From Epiperipatus broadwayi (lineage: Eukaryota > Onychophora > Udeonychophora > Euonychophora > Peripatidae): a DNA stretch of 64,000 nt. The DNA lies in the NCBI GenBank assembly GCA_028023455.1, contig JAQFVV010000063.1, positions 4,521,081 to 4,585,080 of the forward strand. Direction: 5' to 3'. The translations under genes and the position numbers were made by a program. Below the pieces are notes generated by a model. The model was not told the origin of the DNA and ran no database searches. It was given only the letters and a program-made list of their open reading frames with translations. This document shows, one piece after another, positions 10,986-23,680 of the stretch. The first letter of the stretch is position 1. The number at the start of each line of letters is the position of its first letter.

Positions 10986-13900
10986 CCGCATCTCCACTTC
11001 CCCCAAAATAAATATAATATAGTGAAAATCACCTAATCGGGTTCTAGCTCTAATAATTAATGAAATATTCAATTAAATGCTTTACTAGCTCAAGTTTCTT
11101 AAAATTAACTTAGGTTCTGTTTTAAACTAACTCAAATAAATATTCAGGAATTCATGAGACTAGAAGTGGAAATACGGGTGACAAGGTAGATTACATTGAG
11201 ACAATATCCCACAGGATACCACCGCAATGGCATAAGAACACTATCCCCCCTTATAATACTATTGCACATAATAACTACATAGTATTCTTATGACTTCCAC
11301 AACTTCTAATCACTAAGACTCATTTAACAATTAAAGTATTAATCTTTTATCTCTAATAATAATAATAGTAATCATCTAGCTCAAATGAAATAATCTCAGG
11401 TTCTTAAATTTATTCGTATGTTAATAACATATGGTAGCAAAATATGATAAGGGATTTTATGTCATAATCTACTACTCTGAAATTAGATTAATAATAAAAC
11501 AATAATAATCACAATCTTCATTGCTTAATCCAACTAGTACAGCTTTTCTTTCATCGCAAATTTATAACCGTAATAAATTAGTTAATAATCTAATATCCCC
11601 TTTTTTTATCTTTAAGTAATAAAATAAATTAATAAGTGGCAGTGTTTAGATAATCTGATAAATAAAGCAAGTGGCAACTAATAGCATATAATTTAGCAAA
11701 ATATTATGATAATGGATTGATGACCAGTAACACAAGGCAATTTTATAATTATTTAATTTCAAGAACATCAATAAATATTTAAGATTAAACATGCTTCTCT
11801 ATTTATCTTTTGTGCAAACAATCATATACTTAGTTTAATGGTTGTGAAAATACCCTGTGAATTCATGCAATGATGTAGAGAAAACAAAACTCAGACACAA
11901 GTTTTAATAAACAAATTTTAAAATTTTATTATCATCAATAAAAAATAAATAAAACAAACAAATCCATCTGCATCTATTTACAAGGGATATCCTCATTTTT
12001 CTTTACACTACAATAGCTGAATTATACACATTTATATTTCTTTTATCATTAATTAAACTTATTATGCCTTTTAAAAGTTATTTATTTATTTCTCATTAGG
12101 TTTATCATATCACTTATTTTAACTATTTTATGGGTAACACCATTCTTTACCTTTTAATATTAAAGTTACTGTATTATAAATTATCTATGTGGATAAATAT
12201 CATTTATAACATCATAATTTTACAATAAATATGGTTTTTAAAAGAAAATTACATTTTCTTGTAACTTTGTATAAGTCACTCCGCATATTATTCAAATATT
12301 ATTATTGCTTTTAATGTTTGTTCTCCAATGTTCGTAAACTATAATATGTTTATTCCATAAGCCATACTCATGTATAATACTATACTACGGGTTTAATTAT
12401 CACCTGTTACAGTTTCACATATACTATAATTATCGAATGTTATTGTATTTTTTAAATATGCAATACTTATATTTTTAAAAATATAATTAACAATAAGAAA
12501 ACCTGAAATTATATTTAATATTTTTGTATATTTCTATTTGGATATACTTTTATAAAATTATATTTCATTTCTTAAAAAGAATTAACATAATTCGCTAACT
12601 CCTTCCCTTCTTAGGATATCTGCATCTTTCTTTCAATAATCATAATCTACTCTTCGTTAATACTTAACTATTCTTATTCCAAATAATAGCATGACATACA
12701 TTCTAAAATATCTATTGTTTCCCTTTTAATAGACTTATCACATAATGATGTAGTTGCAAGAAATACAGATAAAGATAGCGAAAGATGTATAGGATATCGG
12801 GAAGATAGATAGATAACTTATCCGCAAAAGATTTCAAAAATGTATGGAACAGTGTGAATAGGTCCGACATTCATTGTCTAATAACCTTGGCGATAAGCAT
12901 GATGTGGCAGCTATTTACTCAGTTTTACCAAACATCTAGTACGACTCACAAGAAATATATAAAATACCACTGTCCAAAACAACATGTGTACCAGTCATAG
13001 GGCTTTGTTAACTACGCTGATTAACATCTAAAACTACTTATTATTTCACTCCCTGTAGCATCCTAGTTTTTAATACATCCTCTTGGTTTCCGAATCACCA
13101 TGTACTACCAAGTCACTATCCAAACTATCTCTCGAGATTTTTCTACTTTTTAAAAAACAATAAACAAAATTCGCTAATATAAAAACATTTCCCTATTCCA
13201 TAAGAACAATTTGTCTTGCTTTATTACACTGTAGGTTCAACATCTATGTTTTGTTAAAATAACATTTAAATATCCCAATCGGAAAATTAACAGAAAATAT
13301 CACATAACCATCGGTTATATTGAACTATATTAATAACACATAAAATGATTATCGTATGCATATTTTTAAAAATCTAATCACATCTCAAAGTGTTTTAGAG
13401 TGTTGTTTTCAAAAATGCGCTTTACAACAATAATAACAATAAAACTTTTGCGCTGCATTCATTCCATTCTCAGCTGATCTAAATAAATAAAACATACATT
13501 ATATATCATTAATAATTATAAATGTTACCAAAAACAATCTTTATCTTCCTATCAGAGTTCGTAGTAGGTTTCTTTCTCTTCAAGCATCGCAAATATACAA
13601 ATTTCCACATACATACAATTTTATTTTAAAATTCAAAATCAAAACATATTATTTCATATAATGTTATATTACGAATTAATATATTTTGTTTTCCCTATCG
13701 CTATCTAAAACTTAATGTTTAACTTAGATTAGTAAAGAAAATAATTCAAACCATAATCACATATTTTTCTGACGGTAAATCTTGGTTAGTCCCATAATAT
13801 TTATTATTTCTTCTTTTGTCCGAATGTTCTCCTTTCTGCTTATTAAAGTTTTAAATAAATTAGTTCATTTAATAAACTGTTTAGACGATCTTTAGTTTTA

Positions 13901-14950
13901 GTGTTTAATCCAAAATTATTAGAAAACATTTTATTTAGTTATCCCACGAAGCTTTTTAATGTTCTGGCGAATATTGCCTCAGCGCGTTGATGCATCTTTA
14001 TTTCTAGTTAAACTACTATTATTTAATAATTACAGTACCAATTGCATTTTCTATGGATCCAATATTTTATATTTCTCTTCTGTAAAATTTTTTTTTTCTT
14101 TAGGCAAGTGTTTTCCTTGGTAAACTTCACTTTCATTCATTGTTATTTTATATACACTACTTTCGATCTTTAACTATTTTCTAGAGTATTTTCTCAAGTC
14201 ATCTTAAAGAAAGCAATTCAAACTATTTCAATATTAAAATTCCTTTTGTCCATTTATTCTTATACGAATAATACTTATTTTTATTTTCCATTATCTTCGC
14301 GCACAATGTCCTTTCATTGATTTTATATGCACGAAAACAGCTTTCATAGTGATACGCTATATAAACTATATCAACGAATAATATTAACATATTTGGAACA
14401 TTATAAAATTTACAACTTGGTTTTAAGAATCTATCCTTTTTTTATTGAAAACTCTGATTATATTTTGATAGAATCCACTGGCAGGTTACTGTAAAGTTAG
14501 TGAAACATTACTATGAAAACTTTTTTTTAAAACATATTATTCTAAGATTCTCTTCGGATGATTTTTAAATTGTCAGTTGGTTTCTTTCAAAGATATTATT
14601 AAAAATGATAATAAAATTGACTAATAAATTGAAGAAAAAAAAATTTAGAGAGCTTAAAATTTTACCTCTGCTCTGGAGTCAACACATTTTTGTTCTCCCC
14701 CCGTTTATACAATTAGTAGGCGCGATTTTGGTTGTATGCCAAGATCTATTTTTTATTGGTCAATCCCTACTTGGATTTATAAACAATTTCTAAAGTTTTA
14801 AAATCATGATGTAATAGACTTAAATGTTAACTCATTATTATTTTTAAATCAATTATTATCTATTACAATTTAACTACCTTTAAAACAATTTTGAAAGAAT
14901 AATTAATAAAGGTGTATACTACTTATTTTTATTATGATGTGTGACAATTC
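10986..14950. other. 3.9-kb AT-rich tract without a gene, CpG-retaining
   Basis: No open frame above about 60 codons carries a recognisable domain. Scattered CpG-containing words (AGGATATCGGGAAGAT, CAGCGCGTTGATGC, TTCGCGCACAATG, GGCGCGATTTTGG) distinguish this tract from the flanking DNA. With the PBS-like motifs at its left edge, it could be the remains of a long LTR or a non-coding retrotransposon body on the minus strand. I see no paired LTR to prove it. Confidence 0.35.
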
Positions 14951-16330
14951 CATCCACTTCTATAATATACTATTTAAATTTTTTAATTATTAGTATTAAT
15001 TTAAACCAGTGCTTATACATAGAATATTCCAGACAGTCACGTAGTCATTTCTGGTGTTTAGTCTAATTTTATCTGTCTTAATAAATTTGCTACTTATATT
15101 ATATAAAATAATTATATAAAATTTTGAAAAATAATTTAAAAAAATATAGAATTAGATACAATTCTCACCATCACAATATTTATTATTAAATATATCATAT
15201 TAATCTTTTACTGCTTAATATAATCTATAATTTTAAATACTATATGATATTAATTTTAAAATTTTTTAGTAATTGACCATTTATAACCATCATTGACCTA
15301 TAGAAAAGGGCACAATATATATATATCATGTCATGATGATAGAAATAATACACTTTTAGAATTGTTCTGCATAAAAAATTCTTTATTTGTTTATTTATTT
15401 TAATATTATATATTTTTATATCTTTAATTATATATAATATAGATAAAAAAAGATATACTTGTAAGTTAATAAAAATATTGATTAGTTTTTTTCTTTTAAT
15501 TTAATTACGATTTATATATAGATAAATGGTTGTTTTTTTTTGACTATGAGGTAAAATAAATTCATTTGGTTTTATTGTTTTAAACCGTATAATTTATTTA
15601 CTAAAAACAAAATATAATAATTAAATCAGATAACGTGGTATTTGCTTATTTAAAATAATTCTCGCAATTCTTAGAAATAAAGAAGTTGAATTTAGTCTAA
15701 ATGTATGAAAGAATATGTTGGCCATGCTATAAGACAATAATATGAACAACAGCAGAAATATTAGAAGACAATAATATAAACAGCACCAGAAGTATTAGTG
15801 AGAAAAGAGATTAAATCAGAGGTGTGTAACCTATTTCTATTCATGATCTATTATTTTTGGACAGTATTACTATGGAACATCTTTTTTTAGCCAGAATTTT
15901 TACATAATCTCTAAAACTTTTTGATTAATTAAGAAGTATACATATAATTTAAGAAATAATAATTTTCATGCATTCTCATGTGACACACATTTGTATAGAT
16001 ACGTATGATTTTATGTATATACAATAAACAAAAAAATAAATAAATGAAAAGATAATTTTAATAAATTTAATAAAAGGCAAATTAAATTTAATAATTAATA
16101 TGAACATTGGACTCACATAAAATTCATAATTATACATACTTTTGGGTTTATGTTAAAGCTTGAGAGTCGTAAATTATTTTCTGAATCATTTCCAATGAAT
16201 ACCCAAAAGTTTTGACAAATCAATGTTTTAATTTGCTGCACAATATTTTATTATGTGAAAGGTCAATTAATTGTTCGTTTTTATTTAAAAAGATGTTAAA
16301 ATTTAAAAAATATCAATTATACAGGGCCGC
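14951..16330. other. AT-rich sequence, no feature recognised
   Basis: Low-complexity A+T sequence with short A and T runs. No coding, RNA or repeat structure that I can support. Confidence 0.5.
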
Positions 16331-16334
16331 CGCG

Positions 16335-16850
16335 TGTGGGTGAGGCATAAAAGCATTTCATCACAGGGATGCCAAAATATTTAGATAATTAATAAAATTT
16401 ATATGTAAATGAAAATATTTACATTTTCAAATTACTTCCATGTTAAAAATATGTTGTGAGTGTAAATATTTTTTTATTTAAATATAGAATTTTTTTTACT
16501 TAAATTATTGTGACAATTGATTCAATTTTGAATTTTGAGATTCGAGCTTGAAATATACTATATATATATATATTTATCTTTGCACTAAACTGAACAGGAT
16601 GAATGATATTTTATCACAGTAATTAATAAAACTTATATATAAATGTTAGAAACATTTTTTTTTTTTAAAAAAATAGTGCAATACTTCTTTATTTAGACAG
16701 GTTGTGACAATTGCTCGAGCCTGAAAGTATACTATATATACACTTTACCATTGCACAAAAGTGAACAGGTATATGTGTTCATGTAGCTATAATTAATAAA
16801 ACTGATATGTAAATGAAAATGTGTAGATTTTCAAATCATTTTTACTTAAA
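16335..16850 (+). repeat. Three-unit ~170-235-bp tandem repeat
   Basis: Each unit has AATTAATAAAA (16387, 16621, 16791) followed by TTATATGTAAATG-type sequence. The first two complete units then have TTGTGACAATTG, GAGCxTGAAATATACTATATATA and TTGCACxAAACTGAACAGG. The third unit is partial. A GC-rich word, GGGCCGCCGCGTGTGGG, lies just before the first unit. Confidence 0.85.
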
Positions 16851-17039
16851 TATCCTAATTGCTATAAAAAAGAATACATTACTGTTAATAATTTATTTAA
16901 AAATAAATCTTATTTCAAAAAATATTTTCATAATTACGGTAATTATGCATGTGAAAAATGTATATTTATTAATGCTATTTTACACACTTCATCTGTATTA
17001 TTTAGTTTAATATTTTCCTGAAGGTTTGTGATGATGGTG

Positions 17040-17305
17040 TTCTAGTTGTATTTTTATACTGGACTATTTTCATCATTTAATATGCGTATTGAATGTCTTT
17101 AGAAAAAATTAACTTTTTATTTAAATATTCCAAATACATTCAACTGTTAGTAATAGCATATCATATATAAACATGTTTGATGTGCTATTACTAGCAGTTG
17201 GATGTATTTGGAATATTTAAATAAAAAGTTAATTTTTTTTACAGACTTTCAATATGCATAGTAGATGTTGGAAACACTCCAACATAAAAACACAATTTAG
17301 TTTAA
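17040..17305. repeat. Palindrome with ~120-bp arms
   Basis: The innermost 80 bp of the arms are nearly perfect complements (CAAATACATTCAACTGTTAG against CTAGCAGTTGGATGTATTTG, and AACTTTTTATTTAAATATTCC against its complement). They surround a ~20-bp AT loop. Outer parts are more diverged. A single-arm copy is present at about 56478-56610, so the palindrome is two inverted copies of a dispersed repeat. Confidence 0.87.
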
Positions 17306-17552
17306 TGTAGTGGTAAAGTGTCTAGCTGAAGACAGCACAATTCTGAGATCTATTCTGCTGTTGCTATGTGCAAAATTTTTTAATGGCAATGTTAACTTTT
17401 TTTTTAGTATACTGTATTATATTTTTGCACATTTTATTAAAAAGTTTTTTATATTTTTATTAACAATATTATCTTTTTTAATGCTATATTATTATTTAAT
17501 GATCCTTTATTAATTGTATTATCTTCACTTGTAATTGCTCAATTAAAAAACT

Positions 17553-17553
17553 G

Positions 17554-17594
<41 letters not shown>

Positions 17595-17645
17595 ATATAT
17601 ATATATATATTTATTTTATTATATATATATATATATATATATATT
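17553..17645. repeat. (TA)n microsatellite
   Basis: TA tract interrupted twice by TTTTATA/TTTATTTTATTA. Confidence 0.95.
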
Positions 17646-17717
17646 AAGAAAATAAATTATTTAAAGATTTCTATTTGTTATATATTCTTATATAATTTCC
17701 TACTAAAGAAAAAGAGA

Positions 17718-17930
17718 ATGAGTGTAACAAAAAGCAGAAATAAGAAAAAGAACATATTTTTATTAAGCATTGGGGATTTGGATTGTGGCTGCTCAGGATT
17801 CAACATATATAGAAGAGCACAGTTTGGACAGAGGAATTTCCTGGTGAATTTTGCCACTGTGGGTCCCAAAGTGAACCTCGGGACAATTACAGACAGCACA
17901 GGTTTTGTTATAAGTTTAAATAAGCCATGA
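17718..17930. other. Less AT-rich island, open on both strands; function unknown
   Basis: Within an A+T background, about 17770-17930 has balanced composition (GGTGAATTTTGCCACTGTGG, CCCAAAGTGAACCTCGGGAC). Both strands are open: a 70-codon plus frame (17718-17930) and an 85-codon minus frame (17678-17935). The minus frame shows a CPNC cysteine pair, but neither product resembles a family I know. It may be an exon fragment, a retroelement piece or a dispersed repeat. Confidence 0.3.
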
Positions 17931-17935
17931 GACAT

Positions 17936-19570
17936 ATGTTATAATTTTGTACCAGATAAATGTGCATAAGTATTAGTTATTTAATTAAATTCTATTAAAT
18001 AAACTTATATGTTTATAGATTATTTGGTGAAATATTTGTTGTTATTTAGAATCAATACACAACAAATAATTAAAATATTAAAAATGCATACGGAATACTT
18101 TATATATTCTAGTGGAAGAAATCAATTGATTGATGTTTATTTTTTTACTTATTATAATCTATCATTAAACAGAAAAAAGTTCAAGGCATGGTATAATGGC
18201 TTCTAAGAATTTATTGAATAAACAATTCATCCTCTAAAGTAAATTCTTAAAATCCCTAGATACCTGGCTATATACCATAACTAAGTTAAATTGAAATAAC
18301 AAGCATACAAAAAAATATTCTATTAGTGAACAAACATTTGATATTGAGAAGCTAACTTCATTAATAAAAACATAATTTATGCATAAATGATTATAAAGTT
18401 ATTTTGAACTAATTAAAATGTTGGCTAAAATCAACCTAATTAAAACTAATTGTTATTTATTGGATAGTGGCCACCAGAGTCTGAAGAGTTTTATGCAAAT
18501 AAAAAGATAAAAGTGTAAATAATTGTATTTTTTCAATATTCTATTGTGTCTTTTATTAAAGAAAAATATAGAATACATTTTATTTAAATAAATAATTTTA
18601 TTTCATAAATGGGTTAAATCTTCTTCACATAATAAAAATCATATTTTAAAAAATAAATTTTCTTACTTACAAATATAGATATATTAAAATTGCACAAATT
18701 GATACTTATAATGTATTAATAATTACTTATTTATTATAAATATGATTTGTCATTTATTGAATTAATATTTGAAAAAAACAAAATACATATAATGCAAAAA
18801 AATATATTTTATTTTCTTCAACATTTTATTGTCAATCTATTCATAACATCATAATTTTATTATTATCTTTTTTGCAAATTTTTATTTAATATATAAAAAT
18901 ACTAATGGAAAGCTGATTTCACATTAAAACCTAACTAAAAAATCTGCATTACTATACGATCAATGCTTCTACAATTATACTACTTTGCATATGATATTCA
19001 CTGTAGGACTTATAAATTAAAAACTTTGGCAAAAAAAGGAATCATAATTTCATTTAGCATGTGTACAATGTTTATTTTTTGATTTTTGTAAAGGTCATAG
19101 GTCATGTAGACCCAGAGTCTTAATAAGTGGAAGATCATGTGACATCACCATGTACTCATGACAGCTATGTTCATGAGACCAGGGGTGCTGAAATTTATCT
19201 TGCATAAAGATGCCTCAAATCCATGCAATGGTCCTGGTACTATATATTTATTATTAGGTGGGGGTGATAATTAAAATATGTAATTAACAACCAGTATGGT
19301 AAAAAGGGCCATCTAAATGAACTTAAAAGTTAAATTTAATTTAAATCCTTAAGCAAAATGGACTTCACTATATTTTCATCAAATTTCATCTTAACTTTAC
19401 CCATTCAGACTAATTTATTCAATTTGGAGTGGTGGAAGTTAAATGGTGGGGGGGGGGTGACAAAAATTCACTCAGAACAAATTTTTGTTTATAGAGAAAC
19501 ATAAATATGTCATTTGTTTTATTATGAATAATGTTTTCCAATGCAACTAATTAGGTTAGCATAAAAATAA
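17936..19570. other. AT-rich sequence, no feature recognised
   Basis: Nothing supportable was found. A slightly richer patch around 19090-19260 (AGGTCATAGGTCATGTAGACCC) contains no open frame or repeat I could match elsewhere in the window. Confidence 0.5.
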
Positions 19571-19904
19571 AATGAATTATTATATTTAAATACAAGTATA
19601 TTGTCTATATCAAAGATAATGTAATTAAAAGAGATTTGAATTCAGACTTTCAAGCTTTCTACAGTTATACAATCCATCTTATACAACCAATACACATGAC
19701 CACATACATGTGAAAAAAATAAATAATCTTCAGTATACACATTACATGCTAAAAAGCATTCAGTTGGTCCAGATCATATATTGGAGATCAGTTATTTTTT
19801 CATATTTATGTGGTCATGTGTATCAGTTATATAAGATGAAGTGTATAGCTGTAGGGAGATTGAAAGTATGAGTTCAAATCTCTTCTAATGAATTATTATA
19901 TTTA
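19571..19904. mobile_element. Foldback element between 18-bp direct repeats
   Basis: AATGAATTATTATATTTA occurs exactly at 19571-19588 and 19887-19904. Between these copies are two ~95-bp arms, 19627-19722 and 19792-19890. They are reverse complements with modest divergence (AGAGATTTGAATTCA against TGAGTTCAAATCTCT; ACACATGACCACATA against ATGTGGTCATGTGT). The spacer is about 70 bp. The right direct repeat abuts the right arm, whereas the left one lies about 40 bp outside the left arm. This suggests a non-autonomous insertion with a long target duplication, or a rearrangement. Confidence 0.7.
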
Positions 19905-21180
19905 TATTTTATTTTTACTTTTAAAGATTAAAATGACCTCCCACCTTAAAATTCTTCAACAGACCTAATGGTGACATGGCCCAAGAATGGTGCACTAGAG
20001 AGCCACAGTGACAGGAAAGTAGCTGTGCAAAATAGGGTACTTAATTCAGTAAATGTTGGCCAATGCTTTTGAAAAATGAATGCCTTTTCTGAAGTTTTAT
20101 AAATTGTCTTTAATCATTACTCTTTTGTTTATAAAACTGTAACCATCCCACAAAATTGAAAAATTTTAATATTTATATAAATAGTTTTGAAGCATATTCT
20201 CTCATCAAAACAGTCATAACATTTTTGTCATTAAATTATATTGGCTACATATAGTTTTATATTTTGTCACTCACAATAAATTTACATTAGAGCTGAAAGA
20301 AGAGAATATGTATTTTTAGGAAATAGAATTGGGATAAAATGACAAAAGTTTCTAGACTTTAGAATTGACTTTAAATGAGTAACATTCGTACTATTTATTA
20401 ATTTTTCACTTCTGAACATTTAAATATTTGCAAATACTACTTTACAGTTTGTCAAATAATTTATACTTAATGTTGCTGAGACAATATTTGTGTTTATTTA
20501 AAAACAATATTATTTGTAAATTAATAATTATAACTTTACAATTATTTAAACATATGTGTGTATCAAAGTAACAATACAGTAGTTACTGTGCTATTTAAAT
20601 ATTAGAATATTTGAATTTTAAGACATTTTAATTTTATATGATTCAGCTTTGCAGCATAAACACACAGTTATAATAAGATTCTGATAACAAAAGTCATTAA
20701 ATATTTTTTAATTTAATATATCAATTTTTGATTTCTAATTATGTTAAAAGCTATTTCTATTAAGTATTATTGTTTTGCTAATTAAATATTATTTTTAATA
20801 ACTCTTGCATTCTTTATTCATTGGTCTATACTTTTTTTTCTTCATAGGATCATAATGAAACTTTCCAACTGAGATTGAATCTGAATGGGATAATAAAAAG
20901 AAGTATGAAGAGTTGAGTAGTCAGAAACACCAAACAGATCTTGTTATGCTGACTTATACAAATAAAGATTGTAAAAATATAATTATATATATTATTCTAT
21001 TATTTAATTGGCATCTTCCTTGGGGACATATTTACACATCTTTATTAACTATATCCATGAAAGTTCATTCGTGTTTATTCCATTACAAAATTGACTTTCC
21101 ACACCATCTATTACTTCAATAAAATATTAACCTGTGGCTATGTTTATTACAGGTTACAACATTCTAACTTCACAACTATA
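19905..21180. other. AT-rich sequence, no gene recognised
   Basis: A polypyrimidine-AG word (CTTTTTTTTCTTCATAG) at about 20830-20848 is followed by less AT-rich sequence. The frame that would follow it closes soon, so I do not call an exon. Confidence 0.45.
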
Positions 21181-21183
21181 TAT

Positions 21184-21460
21184 TGTAACCGGTTGAGTTA
21201 CATGGCACGTAGCAACATAGTTGTATCTGCATGCACACACACACTCATATATATATTGAAACTATAAGATTCAAGTTCAAATCTTAGTTTTACCTCAGTC
21301 ATATTTGTTTTATTGCCTTCTACCCACCCCACCCCCATCCCACATAAATTTAAACCTTCATTATTGGACTGTGTGTGTATAATAGTATTAGTTATATATA
21401 AAAGCTTGTTAAATATGCTTCGTGCACACACACTCCAATATGAGATAATAACACATAGGA
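21184..21460. repeat. TGTAACCGG-headed fragment plus CA/TA microsatellites
   Basis: The segment starts with (TA)TTGTAACCGGTTGAG, the same head as family A repeats, but homology to their body stops after about 10-12 bp. It then contains short ACACAC and ATATAT tracts and a C-rich patch (CCCACCCCACCCCCATCCC). It may be a separate family sharing only its terminus. Confidence 0.35.
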
Positions 21461-21919
21461 AATAATTTATTAAAGTTAGAATATTTAATATTGTGCATTT
21501 TAATTATTATTTAGGTCAAAGTTATATATAACATTTTAATTTATAAAATCTAAAAGTTATTTTTTTACTTTTTGTTTAAATACATTAAAAATAAAAATTT
21601 CCCTGCTAAGTAAAATTGCAAGTCATAGTGGGTGGGGAGAGACAATACAACACTGAGAAATATTCCTAAAAGATTTTTAATTAGTTTTAAAAGAAACATA
21701 TCAATATAGTGAGATCATAGATGGAATATGTAATAAAACAAAGTAAAATGTTCAGATTGAAATGTCAAATCGAACATATGATCTTAATGCATTATTTTAC
21801 CTGTAGTTATTTTGAGCAGACCTGAAAAGCGAACAAATACATAATGTCAGATCAATCCATAAGATAAAGAGCAAGGGAGACAAAAGGTATATAAAGTCTT
21901 GTTTAAAGTAAAATGGGCT

Positions 21920-22326
<407 letters not shown>

Positions 22327-23030
22327 GAGTCTCCCAATGTAAGGCTAATCTTATATCTAATGTCCTAACTCTGATCTGCCATCTGTTTTATAAAATATGA
22401 TTTTTGTGTATCATCTTGCTATGGCTGAGTAGTAGTCATGAGCTATTCTTCTCTGGAGAAATGGGAAATACACTGGATCCCCCACTTGCTTTAAAAATAA
22501 ACTTAAACTGTCTGCTGTAATCTGTATGCTGCTGCTTAATTGACTGCTGCTTGTAATCACGACCACTAAATGAACTCTTAAGGAAAAACTATTGCACCAA
22601 AATTCATAAACAGGAAGATCACTCACAACATGCATGCTCTGCTTTACATCAAAGGTAACCAGTATCCAAAAGCTTTAAGAACTTTTCTGCTCTTATTTAA
22701 AATTAGAATCATCTTTCTAATATGTAATATTTTAGTCATAATATAAATCCATTACACTATTAAAATCTGTAATTTTTAATTACTATGCAATATTTCTTTT
22801 TCTTTGGGCGCCAATTTCTATTAAAATTATTTATCTATGTAATTAATTTTATGCATCAATAATTTCCAACCTATCCTCTTAACTTTATTAAATGTTAACT
22901 TTCACCGAAATGTGTGGAGTTATTAGATAATATTTACAGTAAACTTGTCCTTACCTTTATTAATTGGCTAGCACAGAAATGATCTATTTTATATTTTATA
23001 AATTATTTCTCGGATGTGTCTCATTTTATA
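22327..23030. other. Non-coding sequence flanking the TATC array
   Basis: The stretch 22330-22660 is less AT-rich (TGGAGAAATGGGAAATACAC, GACTGCTGCTTGTAATCACG), with a 74-codon minus-strand frame at 22411-22635 that has no recognised domain. It could be an unrecognised dispersed repeat. Confidence 0.4.
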
Positions 23031-23680
23031 TTAACATAACCCAAAACCACCAAAAAAACCCCCTAAAATAAAAAATATATAAAAAATTATATTATTTTTT
23101 TTTAATGTAAAAAAAGTAGTAAAAAAATTATTTATTAATTATTATATATTATATATATTTTATATAAAATATATAATATAATTAAAAAAAAAAAAAAAAA
23201 ATATACTATAAAAATAAATAAAAATTTTATTTTTATTATAACTACTTTATTTATAATATAAAATTTAATATTATTTTAAAATAATTTTTTTTTTTTTTTT
23301 TTTTTTTTTAAAATTTTTATATAATATTTAAATTTAATATATATAATAATTATTTAATTTTAAAAAAAAAAATATCAGTGTTTTTTTTTTTTTTTTTTTT
23401 TTATGTAGGTTTTTTTTTTTTTTCTACCCACCAAAAATAATATGTTTGATTGGGGAAGAGGAAAAAAAACCAACTCACATACATTTTTTTTTTTTTTTTA
23501 TTTTTATATTTGTTTTTTTTTTTTTTTTATATAAAATAAAAAATAAAATTTCCCCATATAGAAAACTTTTAAAAAAATCTTAATTAATTATTTTTTTTTT
23601 GTTTGAGAAAAAACGGAGTGAGGGTGGGTGTTTGATGTGGGCGGAGGGGGTGCTGGGGGGGGGGAAAAGGGTTAATATGA
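23031..23680. repeat. Homopolymer-rich low-complexity block, possible low-quality assembly
   Basis: Long T runs (over 15 nt), A runs, TATATA mixtures and a terminal G-rich patch (GGCGGAGGGGGTGCTGGGGG) occur without any recognisable sequence. Base composition changes abruptly at both edges. This may be genuine low-complexity DNA or a poorly resolved gap. Confidence 0.75.

Noticed and set aside
16321-16350. GC-rich word GGGCCGCCGCGTGTGGG considered as a CpG-island promoter
   Set aside because: It is under 20 bp and has no extended CpG enrichment or adjacent gene.
20830-21122. Possible exon after a polypyrimidine-AG (CTTTTTTTTCTTCATAG)
   Set aside because: The frame entered directly at the AG closes after about 22 codons, and the longer frame (EIESEWDNKKKYEELSSQKH) has a stop between the AG and its start. 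No donor or homologous family is evident.
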